From the NCBI GenBank assembly GCA_937876275.1, contig CALFIA010000345.1, positions 1 to 14,835 of the forward strand: a DNA stretch of 14,835 nt, given 5' to 3'. The notes below the pieces were generated by a model. That model was not told where the DNA came from. It saw only the letters and a program-made list of their open reading frames with translations, and did not search any database. A program made the translations under genes and the position numbers. Shown here in pieces: positions 7,222 to 13,638 of the stretch (position 1 is its first letter; each line of letters opens with the position of its first letter). The DNA comes from an uncultured Actinomycetes bacterium (GTDB taxonomy: Bacteria > Actinomycetota > Actinomycetes > S36-B12).

Positions 7222-7656
7222 TCACGCCTCGAAGATCACGCCCTTCTTCAGGAAGAAGCATCCGTAGGGAACGGTGTCGAGGGTATGGACCACGGCGAAT
7301 GCCGACTTCGCACGCTCGTAGAAATCCAGCCGCGGAACGACGCCGTACTCCAGATCACGGCCTTCGTATTCGCGAGCAAGGGCAAGGAGCACTTCCTGGG
7401 TGGGAGTCACCTTGGACGGATCGTCGTCAACTTCCATCCGCTCAAGCGGATGATCGACGAAGGAGTCGAGGGGAAACACGCTCAGGATGGCACGTGCTGC
7501 CCGCAGCACGCTGACTTCACCCAGGCGGATCACCGGGCGACCACTGGCTGCCGCCGGGTAATTGCGGTCGACGAGCAGCAGTACATCGCCGTGGCCCATG
7601 TCATCGAGGATGTGCAGTAGGTCACCATTGAGAAGTGGATCAATTCCCTTGAGCAT
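7222..7656 (-). CDS. fucU: RbsD/FucU-family sugar mutarotase, closest to L-fucose mutarotase
   Basis: It interconverts the alpha and beta anomers of a sugar, most likely fucose or a similar pyranose, in the cytoplasm. The 144 residues match the FucU layout: MLKGIDPLL at the N-terminus, DDMGHGD (18-24) with the catalytic H22, D30 in the LVDRNYPA stretch, FPLDSF (61-66), and the C-terminal VPYGCFFLKKGV (129-140; PYGN in typical FucU). RbsD would instead have a GHTD-type motif and a shorter protein. It converges on the ferredoxin with only 6 bp between the stops and diverges from transketolase. No fucose kinase, isomerase or dehydrogenase is next to it, so the true sugar is open. Confidence 0.85.
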   Translation of the reverse strand: MLKGIDPLLNGDLLHILDDMGHGDVLLLVDRNYPAAASGRPVIRLGEVSVLRAARAILSVFPLDSFVDHPLERMEVDDDPSKVTPTQEVLLALAREYEGRDLEYGVVPRLDFYERAKSAFAVVHTLDTVPYGCFFLKKGVIFEA

Positions 7657-7662
7657 GTGACG

Positions 7663-7668
7663 ACCCTA
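7663..7668 (-). promoter_or_regulatory. Putative leaderless -10 box of fucU
   Basis: Read on the minus strand, TAGGGT fits TAnnnT and is followed by 6 nt and then the fucU ATG at 7656. It overlaps the opposing transketolase -10 box by 2 bp. An AGGG could instead serve as a ribosome binding site, so the reading is not certain. Confidence 0.5.
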
Positions 7669-7672
7669 TAGT
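7667..7672 (+). promoter_or_regulatory. Putative leaderless -10 box of the transketolase operon
   Basis: TATAGT is a near-perfect -10 hexamer ending 6 nt before the GTG start at 7679. No Shine-Dalgarno sequence fits between them, so the mRNA would begin at the start codon. The corresponding -35 region would fall inside the fucU coding sequence and shows no TTGACA-like match. Confidence 0.6.
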
Positions 7673-7678
7673 CGACGC

Positions 7679-8503
7679 GTGCCTTACGCCTCGACTTCCG
7701 ACCTTGCCCTGGATGCGCGTATCAGCGCCATGCGCATGGTGTCATCCGCCGGTGCCTCGCATATCGGCTCCGCGCTCTCCGTCATAGACATTGTCTCGGT
7801 TCTGTACGGACGCGTCGCCAACGTCGCCCCGGATCGCACCAGCGACCCTGATCGCGACATCATCCTGATCTCCAAGGGGCATTCCGCCTCTGGCATTTAC
7901 GCCGTGCTCGGCAATGCCGGTTACTTCCCGCTCGAGTGGCTCGATCGCTATTGCGTCGACGGGGCGCCTCTCGGCGGGCACGTCACGGCGCACGGAATCC
8001 CCGGCGTCGAGTTTTCCACCGGTGCCCTCGGTCATGCACTTCCCTACGGTGTCGGAATCGCCATTGCCTCGAAGCGCGATGGCAATGCTCGTCGGGTGTT
8101 CGTCGTCCTCTCTGACGGTGAGTGCCAGGAGGGCAGCAACTGGGAGGCTGCGATGCTCGCGTCGCAGCATCGGCTCGCAAACCTGACCGCGATTATCGAT
8201 CGCAACCGCCTCCAGATTCTCGCGAACACCGAGGAGATCTCCTCACTCGAACCGTTCGCCGACAAGTGGGCTGCCTTCGGCTGGGAGGTTGTCGACGTTG
8301 ATGGTCATGATCACGACGCACTCGAGGCTGCCATTGGCAGTGCGCACGAACGACCGCGGGTCGTGATTGCGAATACGACGAAGGGCAAGGGCGTCGACTT
8401 CATGGAGAACTCCGTGCCCTGGCATACCAATTCTCCGAATGCGGAGCAGGCAGCCGATGCGATCGCACAGCTCGAGGCACTGCGCGAGGGGATAGAACGA
8501 TGA
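7679..8503 (+). CDS. Transketolase, N-terminal subunit
   Basis: This is the thiamine-diphosphate-binding half of a two-gene transketolase, which moves a C2 ketol unit between ketose and aldose phosphates. The 274-residue protein has HIGSALS (28-34), SKGHSASG (65-72), STGALGHAL (113-121) and the ThDP/Mg motif SDGECQEGSNWEAA (146-158) ending near IDRNRLQ (173-179). The first Gly of the usual GDG is Ser, a substitution seen in other split transketolases. The start is GTG at 7679 with a leaderless -10 box. The gene ends in ATGA, which overlaps the start of the C-terminal subunit. Split transketolases are often encoded in catabolic sugar or sulfosugar clusters, and the donor substrate cannot be read here. 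Confidence 0.93.
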   Translation: MPYASTSDLALDARISAMRMVSSAGASHIGSALSVIDIVSVLYGRVANVAPDRTSDPDRDIILISKGHSASGIYAVLGNAGYFPLEWLDRYCVDGAPLGGHVTAHGIPGVEFSTGALGHALPYGVGIAIASKRDGNARRVFVVLSDGECQEGSNWEAAMLASQHRLANLTAIIDRNRLQILANTEEISSLEPFADKWAAFGWEVVDVDGHDHDALEAAIGSAHERPRVVIANTTKGKGVDFMENSVPWHTNSPNAEQAADAIAQLEALREGIER

Positions 8504-9423
8504 GAGACGCCTTCATGGCCGCGCTCACCGAGCAGGCCCAGGCCGACCCGCGCGTCAACCTGATCATCGCCGACATCGGCTTCAAGGTGGTCGATGATTT
8601 CGTAGCCAAGATGCCTGATCAGTTTCTCAATGTGGGCATCGCTGAGCAGACAATGATCGGTGTCGCTGCCGGCATGGCATCCCTGGGCAAGCGTCCGATT
8701 GCCTACTCACTCGGAAACTTTCCGACGATCCGCTGCCTCGAGCAAATTCGCAATGACCTCTGCTATCACGATCTTGATGTGACGGTCGTGAGCGTCGGAG
8801 CCGGACTGGCCTATGGAACTTTGGGCTACACGCATCATGCGGTCGAGGACATCGCACTCATGCGCGCACTGCCCAATATGAAGGTGTACTCCCCCGCCGA
8901 CGCACTCGAGTGCCGCGCAGTTGTCGAGCTACTGCCGACTACGCCTGGGCCGAAGTACATCCGGCTGGGCAAGAACAAGGAGCCGCGCATCCACGAGGTT
9001 CAGCCTGACCTCTCGACGGGTGCACCGGTACTCGTGCGCGAAGGCAGTGACGTCACGCTGATCGTCGTCGGACCGATCGTCACTGCGGCTATCGAGGCGG
9101 CGGACGCCCTCGCACAGCAAGGTGTCAGCGTGCGGCTGCTCACCTGCCCGGTGATCAAGCCGCTCAACATCGCGGCTATTCGTGATGCAGCGGCAGGCAC
9201 CGTCGGTATAGTCACCCTCGAAGAGCACACTCTCATGGGCGGCTTCGGCAGCGCGGTGCTCGAGGCACTCGCCGTGAACGGGTGGCGTATACCCGTGCTT
9301 CCGCTTGCACTCAATGATGCTGCAGCGTCAACCGTCGGTAGCCAGGAGTACCTGCGCGCGCACAACGGTCTCGCTACCGATAGCGTGATCGCACGAATTG
9401 CTGACTTCACCGCGTCTGTCTGA
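8500..9423 (+). CDS. Transketolase, C-terminal subunit
   Basis: This subunit supplies the pyrimidine-binding domain and the C-terminal transketolase domain that complete the active site with the upstream subunit. The 307-residue protein has NVGIAEQTM (44-52), whose E49 is the catalytic glutamate that activates ThDP, and GLAYGTLGYTHHAVEDIALMR (102-122), the conserved substrate-side segment with its histidines. The C-terminal domain begins near 180. Overlap with the N subunit by 4 bp points to coupled 1:1 synthesis. The two proteins together are about the length of a one-piece transketolase minus some linker. Confidence 0.93.
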   Translation: MRDAFMAALTEQAQADPRVNLIIADIGFKVVDDFVAKMPDQFLNVGIAEQTMIGVAAGMASLGKRPIAYSLGNFPTIRCLEQIRNDLCYHDLDVTVVSVGAGLAYGTLGYTHHAVEDIALMRALPNMKVYSPADALECRAVVELLPTTPGPKYIRLGKNKEPRIHEVQPDLSTGAPVLVREGSDVTLIVVGPIVTAAIEAADALAQQGVSVRLLTCPVIKPLNIAAIRDAAAGTVGIVTLEEHTLMGGFGSAVLEALAVNGWRIPVLPLALNDAAASTVGSQEYLRAHNGLATDSVIARIADFTASV

Positions 9424-9429
9424 CACGAT
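9424..9429 (+). promoter_or_regulatory. Possible leaderless -10 box of the amidohydrolase gene
   Basis: CACGAT ends 6 nt before the ATG at 9436. It keeps the key A2 and T6 of TAnnnT but not T1. No usable Shine-Dalgarno sequence precedes this ATG. Since the transketolase stop is only 12 bp upstream, read-through with weak internal initiation is the alternative. Confidence 0.25.
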
Positions 9430-9435
9430 GCGGAA

Positions 9436-11091
9436 ATGCCGCAACGCACCATCGTCGTCAATGCCGATCTCGGCCCACTCCGCCCAGGAATCTCGGCATT
9501 CTCTATCGAGGATGGGGTCTTTGTTGCCGTCGTCGATCAGGCAGATCTCTCGCAGCTAGCACCGCACGGCGCCACCGTCATTGATGCCGGTTGCCGCACT
9601 GTTCTTCCTGGCATCGACGACTCACATTTGCACGGCTATGAGTTCGGGCGTTCACTTACCGCCTGCGATCTTCGTGGCGTGCGCACTCCCGATGAGCTGA
9701 ACGCCCGACTTCGCACCGCACGCCCTGAGGCGAATGGCTGGATACGTGGAATCGGCTGGGACGACACGACTCTCAAGGGCTCCGGCCCGAACGGATACCC
9801 ATGCGCTGGGGATCTTGATTCAACCTTCCCCGATTTTCCCGTCATCATCGGTGACGCCACCGGCCATCAGGCACTGTGCAACTCTGCGGCTCTTCGCCTG
9901 GCCGGTGTCAGTAGCACGACGGACGATCCTTCCGGCGGAGTGTTCGTGCGAGATTCGCATGGGTCGCCCACCGGCCTGCTCTACGAGGCGGCAGTGGGGA
10001 TTATTAACGATGCCATTCCTCCGCTGAGTGTCGCAGAGCAGAAGCAGGCAATTCTTGCGGCGCAGCAGGAAATGCTGCGTCAAGGCGTGACCGCATTCAC
10101 CGATCCAGGCCTCGGTCCCGGTGCGCGAACCTTGATGGACGGAACCGGTGATCTCGGAGCAGTCGAGGCCTACCGACAGCTCAATGCCGCGAATGCGCTG
10201 ATCGTTCGCGTCAATCTGATGCTGCTGTACGGAGGACTCGGCGGTACAACCGCCGCTGCAGTTGCTGACGGCTTGGATGCGTGGGGTGAGCCGAGACGAG
10301 GCGGTGCTTTCAGCCATCTCGATATCGCACAGGTCAAGGTCTTTGCCGATGGAATCCCGAGAAGTCGCACGGCGTGGGTGACCGAGCCATACGACGATGG
10401 CTGCTGCGGCCATCTGCAGGTAGCAGGCACCACGGATGACGAACGAGTGGCCGAGTTGAAGGCGATCGTCAATGCTGCCGTCTCTCGCGGCTGGCAGGTC
10501 GGTGCCCACAGCATCGGCGATCGAACGATCACGTCTTTCCTTGATGCAATCGAGGAGTCAGGCACGTGCGAGGGACTCCGCCACTACGTGATTCACGGTG
10601 ATCTCATCAGCCCGCCCGATCTCGCGCGCATGGCGTCAATGCACATGGCGTTGAATACGAATCCCAGCATCCGTTGGATGGTAGGACGTTCCGTTTCTCC
10701 GATACTCGGTGACGCACGCAATCTCAGCAAGCAGCCTCTGCGCACCGCAATCGATGCCGGTGTTCGTCTCTGCACGTCATCGGATGCACCGGTCGCGCCG
10801 CCGGATTGGCGCACGATCATCGCCGCCGCAATCACGAGAACCCTGAAGTCCGAACCCGATTACACCGACTCGCAACGAATCAGCGCTTGCGAGGCGATCG
10901 CCTCGATGACAAGCAATGCCGCGTGGCAGAGTCATGCTGACACTTGGCGCGGGACCATCGCCGCGGGTCAGGCGGCGGACTTCATCTTGCTGGAGAAGTC
11001 CGTTGACTGGAATGAACCGTGGTCACTCCCCGAGGTACCTGTGACGTCGACCTTTGTCTACGGCCAATGCGTTTTCGGCCCTGCGCTGTAG
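9436..11091 (+). CDS. YtcJ-type metal-dependent amidohydrolase
   Basis: This is a member of the amidohydrolase-3 (YtcJ/NfdA) group, cytoplasmic TIM-barrel enzymes that hydrolyse amide, formamide or similar bonds. The 551-residue length is typical. Expected metal ligands are all visible: H64 and H66 in DDSHLHG, K301 in AQVKVFADG (the lysine that can be carboxylated), H358 in GAHSIGD, H387 in YVIHGDL and D450 in SSDAP. The first 50 residues and the last 45 (GTIAAGQAADFILLE) form the small beta-sandwich. The substrate is unknown; N-substituted formamides are known for one relative. It lies 12 bp after the transketolase on the same strand, so it is probably expressed with it. No signal peptide is present. 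Confidence 0.88.
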   Translation: MPQRTIVVNADLGPLRPGISAFSIEDGVFVAVVDQADLSQLAPHGATVIDAGCRTVLPGIDDSHLHGYEFGRSLTACDLRGVRTPDELNARLRTARPEANGWIRGIGWDDTTLKGSGPNGYPCAGDLDSTFPDFPVIIGDATGHQALCNSAALRLAGVSSTTDDPSGGVFVRDSHGSPTGLLYEAAVGIINDAIPPLSVAEQKQAILAAQQEMLRQGVTAFTDPGLGPGARTLMDGTGDLGAVEAYRQLNAANALIVRVNLMLLYGGLGGTTAAAVADGLDAWGEPRRGGAFSHLDIAQVKVFADGIPRSRTAWVTEPYDDGCCGHLQVAGTTDDERVAELKAIVNAAVSRGWQVGAHSIGDRTITSFLDAIEESGTCEGLRHYVIHGDLISPPDLARMASMHMALNTNPSIRWMVGRSVSPILGDARNLSKQPLRTAIDAGVRLCTSSDAPVAPPDWRTIIAAAITRTLKSEPDYTDSQRISACEAIASMTSNAAWQSHADTWRGTIAAGQAADFILLEKSVDWNEPWSLPEVPVTSTFVYGQCVFGPAL

Positions 11092-11093
11092 CG

Positions 11094-11120
11094 GATCGCT
11101 CTGCTAGCCTCCGAGCGATC
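11094..11120. repeat. Perfect 8-bp inverted repeat around a -10-like hexamer, before the sulfatase
   Basis: GATCGCTC (11094-11101) and GAGCGATC (11113-11120) are exact inverted copies separated by 11 bp. The spacer contains TAGCCT (11105-11110), which fits a TAnnnT -10 box on the plus strand, and the right arm would cover the start site. This is the layout of a repressor operator over a promoter. As RNA it could be a hairpin at the end of the amidohydrolase message, but no T-run follows. Confidence 0.5.
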
Positions 11121-11123
11121 ATC

Positions 11124-11168
11124 ATGCGCACAGAAGTGAACATCAAGAGCAGCGAGGCCCGCATTTGA
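11124..11168 (+). other. Possible 14-codon leader ORF overlapping the sulfatase start
   Basis: An ATG at 11124 opens a frame of 14 codons (MRTEVNIKSSEARI) whose TGA stop overlaps the TTG start of the sulfatase. Ribosomes ending here could restart on the sulfatase. It has no clear ribosome binding site and no run of a regulatory amino acid, so it may be chance. Confidence 0.2.
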
Positions 11169-12727
11169 ACATCGTTGTGATCATTGCCGATCAACTTCGT
11201 GTAGATCATCTGGGCTTCGCCGGCAAAGTCCCGGTGCACACCCCGAATATCGACGCCCTGGCCGAGAACGGCCATCGTTTCGATCGCGCCTTCGTGGCTA
11301 ACCCCGTGTGCATGCCTAATCGCGCCACGATCATGACCGGACAATGGCCTTCGGCACACGGGCTTCGCACGAATGGACTCCCGCTCGACCCCGAATGCGA
11401 CACCTTCGTCCGGCGCCTGAAGGATCACGGTTGGCGCACCTCTGCGGTCGGAAAGCTTCACCTGCAGCCCATGGGTTATCCCTTTGAGGACTACCAACTC
11501 GAGCAGATCAAGGCGGCCACCCCCGAACTTTGGGACAAGGCAGTCAGCGGGCCTTTCGGCGAGAGTTTCCAGTCGTGGGAAAGTGCCGAGCTGCACGCCG
11601 ATGGCGGCGTCGAGATGCCGGCTGACTACTACGGCTTCGAATCAGTGTCACTTGTTTCAGGTCACGGCGATCGAGTTGCCGGCCACTACGTGACCTGGGC
11701 GCGTGACCGAGGTTTCGATCCGGCAAGCCAGGCCGGACGCAAGAACGCGAAATCCACGTATGCGGGATGGAACCATGTCTACGAGTCAGCAGTTCCGGCC
11801 AGTCTGCATGCCACGACATACATCACCGACACTGCAATCGAGCAACTCTCCGAATTCGCTGAGGGCGACAGTCCCTTCATGCTCTTCGTCTCCTATCCGG
11901 ACCCGCATCATCCGTTCGCACCTCCCTCGGAGTACTTCCATCGTCATCGCCCCGAGGACATGCCCCTGCCTGACACCTTTCACGACGAGCATGCGGCGTC
12001 CCCCCAGTACGTGCGAGACATCATTGGTAAGCGCGGCACCCCTGACATAGATCCGATGATGCTCTGGGCTCCGACTGAGGATCAGTTTCGTCATGCACTG
12101 GCAGCAGAACTAGGTTCAATCGAGTTCATCGATGATTCAGTCGGAAGGATCGTTCAGGAACTTTCTCGCCTGAACTTGGCGGACGACACCGTCATTCTCT
12201 TCACCTCGGACCATGGTGATGTCTTCGGCGATCACGGTCTGATTCTCAAGCACTTCTGCCATTACAACGGGGCTATCAAGGTGCCGCTCATCTTCAGTGG
12301 TGCGGTCAAGGGCGAAGCAATCCACAACGTGCTGGCGAGCAGCGCCGACATCGCGCCGACCCTGCTCGATCTTGCAGGTGTATCGCCAATGCCGGGAGTT
12401 CAGGGAACTTCACTCCTTCCAGTGATGCAGGGCAGCGCACGTGATTGGCGTCAAGCTCTCTTGATCGAAGAGGACCAGCCCTTCGGCTTGGAGACATTGC
12501 CCGGTCCAGTGCGGTTGCGCACGGTCATCACCGATGCACTTCGCTATACCCGCCTTGCCGGCACGACCATTTCAGAGCTGTACGACCTTGACTCCGATCC
12601 GAGTGAACTCGTCAACAAGGCCGATGACCCCGCTTCCGCACAACTGCGCGCGGCAGCTGATGCGGTCATGGTGAATCAGCTCATGAGTGTCGTCGACGAT
12701 TCGAAGGTGCCCTTCCATGCGGCATAA
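11165..12727 (+). CDS. Sulfatase (type I, formylglycine-dependent), cytoplasmic
   Basis: It hydrolyses sulfate esters (or related phosphonate/phosphate esters) after its active-site cysteine is converted to formylglycine. The 520-residue protein has the signature CMPNRATIMTG (49-59), with C49 modified and R53 conserved. Other active-site residues are D9 in IIADQ (the second usual Asp is Gln), K97 and H99 in GKLHL, H248/H249 in DPHHPF, D349 and H350 in TSDHGD, and K362 in GDHGLILK. No signal peptide is visible, so it acts on imported substrates. The start is TTG with GCGAGG 7 nt upstream, and the protein then begins in the normal place (NIVVIIADQ). It overlaps the first DUF202 gene by 11 bp. 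No formylglycine-generating enzyme is in the window. The natural substrate is unknown. Confidence 0.9.
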   Translation: MNIVVIIADQLRVDHLGFAGKVPVHTPNIDALAENGHRFDRAFVANPVCMPNRATIMTGQWPSAHGLRTNGLPLDPECDTFVRRLKDHGWRTSAVGKLHLQPMGYPFEDYQLEQIKAATPELWDKAVSGPFGESFQSWESAELHADGGVEMPADYYGFESVSLVSGHGDRVAGHYVTWARDRGFDPASQAGRKNAKSTYAGWNHVYESAVPASLHATTYITDTAIEQLSEFAEGDSPFMLFVSYPDPHHPFAPPSEYFHRHRPEDMPLPDTFHDEHAASPQYVRDIIGKRGTPDIDPMMLWAPTEDQFRHALAAELGSIEFIDDSVGRIVQELSRLNLADDTVILFTSDHGDVFGDHGLILKHFCHYNGAIKVPLIFSGAVKGEAIHNVLASSADIAPTLLDLAGVSPMPGVQGTSLLPVMQGSARDWRQALLIEEDQPFGLETLPGPVRLRTVITDALRYTRLAGTTISELYDLDSDPSELVNKADDPASAQLRAAADAVMVNQLMSVVDDSKVPFHAA

Positions 12728-13094
12728 CCGGACACCAGACTGGATCAACCGACGTTTGAGCAACGGGAGCGATCCCGACCCGCGATTTTCGCTTGCGAAT
12801 GAGCGCACATTCCTTGCCTGGATCCGAACGGCTCTCGGACTCATCGCCCTCGGTGTTGCAGTCGCTACTTTCGTCTCCACGCAGGAAACCAAGGGTGTCT
12901 CGTTACTTCTGGCTGCGGCGCTCGTGCTCATGGGTGGGGTTCTCGCTGCCGGAAGTTGGTGGCGCTGGTTGAGTGTCGAGCGCGCCATGCGCGATGGGCA
13001 CGGGATCCCGCCCTCAACCCTCGCGCCCTTCCTCGCAGTCGGAATTGGCGTCATTGCCGTTCTCGCTATCGTCGCCATCGTCATTACGGTCTAA
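12717..13094 (+). CDS. DUF202 (YidH-like) small membrane protein, first copy
   Basis: This is an inner-membrane protein of unknown function with 125 residues and three predicted membrane segments near 36-54, 61-80 and 103-124. The family signature is complete: RFSLANERTFLAWIRTALGLIALG (23-46). I start it at ATG 12717, which has AAGG 9 nt upstream. A GTG at 12687 would add ten residues without family similarity. The start lies 11 bp inside the sulfatase gene, so its translation is tied to the sulfatase. The second copy follows after 5 bp. Confidence 0.88.
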   Translation: MRHNRTPDWINRRLSNGSDPDPRFSLANERTFLAWIRTALGLIALGVAVATFVSTQETKGVSLLLAAALVLMGGVLAAGSWWRWLSVERAMRDGHGIPPSTLAPFLAVGIGVIAVLAIVAIVITV

Positions 13095-13099
13095 GCCAC

Positions 13100-13456
13100 A
13101 TGAGCATCTCCGGACAGCCAGATGTCCCATCATTCAATGACGAAGTCGGATTTCAACCCGAGCGCACCGGCCTTGCCTGGAATCGCACCCTGGTCGTTCT
13201 CGCTGTCGCCTTCGGAATCCTCGGCGTTCATGCTTTCCGCGACGGCTTGCCCGTCTGCTTGACGGTGATCACGGGGTTCATCGCCGCGGCCATCCTGGTT
13301 GCCAGCTCACCCATCGCACGTGCCCGTGCTCACCGAGCATCGACATTGATGAGTGGCGCTATCAGGCTCTTGCCGCCAGTTCCGCTGCTTGCTCTCTCAG
13401 GCGTCTCGTTCGCACTTGCGCTCGCCTCAGCGGTGCTGATCATGTTCCGAGGCTGA
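13100..13456 (+). CDS. DUF202-like small membrane protein, second copy
   Basis: This 118-residue membrane protein is a diverged relative of its neighbour. The motif reads FQPERTGLAWNRTLVVLAV (18-36), keeping the ERT..AW.RT core, and three membrane segments are expected near 30-46, 51-70 and 93-115. I start it at ATG 13100. The frame is open 48 codons further back, but that part overlaps the first DUF202 gene and is its shadow. No ribosome binding site is evident, so it is probably translated by coupling across the 5-bp gap. The pair recalls YidG/YidH, which are likewise adjacent and unequal in sequence. Confidence 0.82.
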   Translation: MSISGQPDVPSFNDEVGFQPERTGLAWNRTLVVLAVAFGILGVHAFRDGLPVCLTVITGFIAAAILVASSPIARARAHRASTLMSGAIRLLPPVPLLALSGVSFALALASAVLIMFRG

Positions 13457-13497
13457 GCAGCGTCATTGCGACTTCTGCTTTTCCTACCTAGTTGATC

Positions 13498-13549
13498 GGT
13501 TTTGGTGGTACGAGAAATCGTTTTCTTCCAAACGATCATCGTCAAAACC
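13498..13549 (+). terminator. Long two-part hairpin after the sulfatase-DUF202 operon
   Basis: The outer stem pairs 13498-13509 with 13538-13549 (12 pairs, three of them G-U). The inner stem pairs 13517-13523 (ATCGTTT) with 13530-13536 (AAACGAT) around a 6-nt loop. A 7-nt bulge separates the stems on the 5' side. The G-U pairs work only in plus-strand RNA, so a transcript of the upstream operon is the likely user. It begins 42 nt past the last stop. No T-run follows, so it would be a non-canonical terminator or a 3'-end stabilising structure. Confidence 0.5.
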
Positions 13550-13573
13550 CTCGTGCTTCATAAGGAATTCACG

Positions 13574-13579
13574 TAGGGT
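13574..13579 (+). promoter_or_regulatory. Candidate -10 box for the SsuA/NMT1-type transporter operon
   Basis: TAGGGT fits TAnnnT in the 182-bp gap before the binding-protein gene. It would give a start near 13586 and a leader of about 53 nt ending in GGAGG. The hairpin at 13498-13549 would then lie outside this transcript. No good -35 box is visible. Confidence 0.3.
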
Positions 13580-13638
13580 TCGGAGACCGATCGCGTGTCC
13601 CCCAAGTGCCGCGACGTCTTCATGGAGGTCCAGTGAGC

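Noticed and set aside
9820..10509. 229-codon minus-strand frame inside the amidohydrolase gene
   Set aside because: It has no family similarity or ribosome binding site and lies wholly within a gene with all its metal ligands.
13457..13638. TPP or guanidine riboswitch before the SsuA/NMT1-type operon
   Set aside because: Both classes can control such transporters, so I looked for their conserved cores (CUGAGA for TPP, the ACGGCGGG-type core for guanidine-I). Neither is present; only a short AGGGTTCGGAG resemblance exists.
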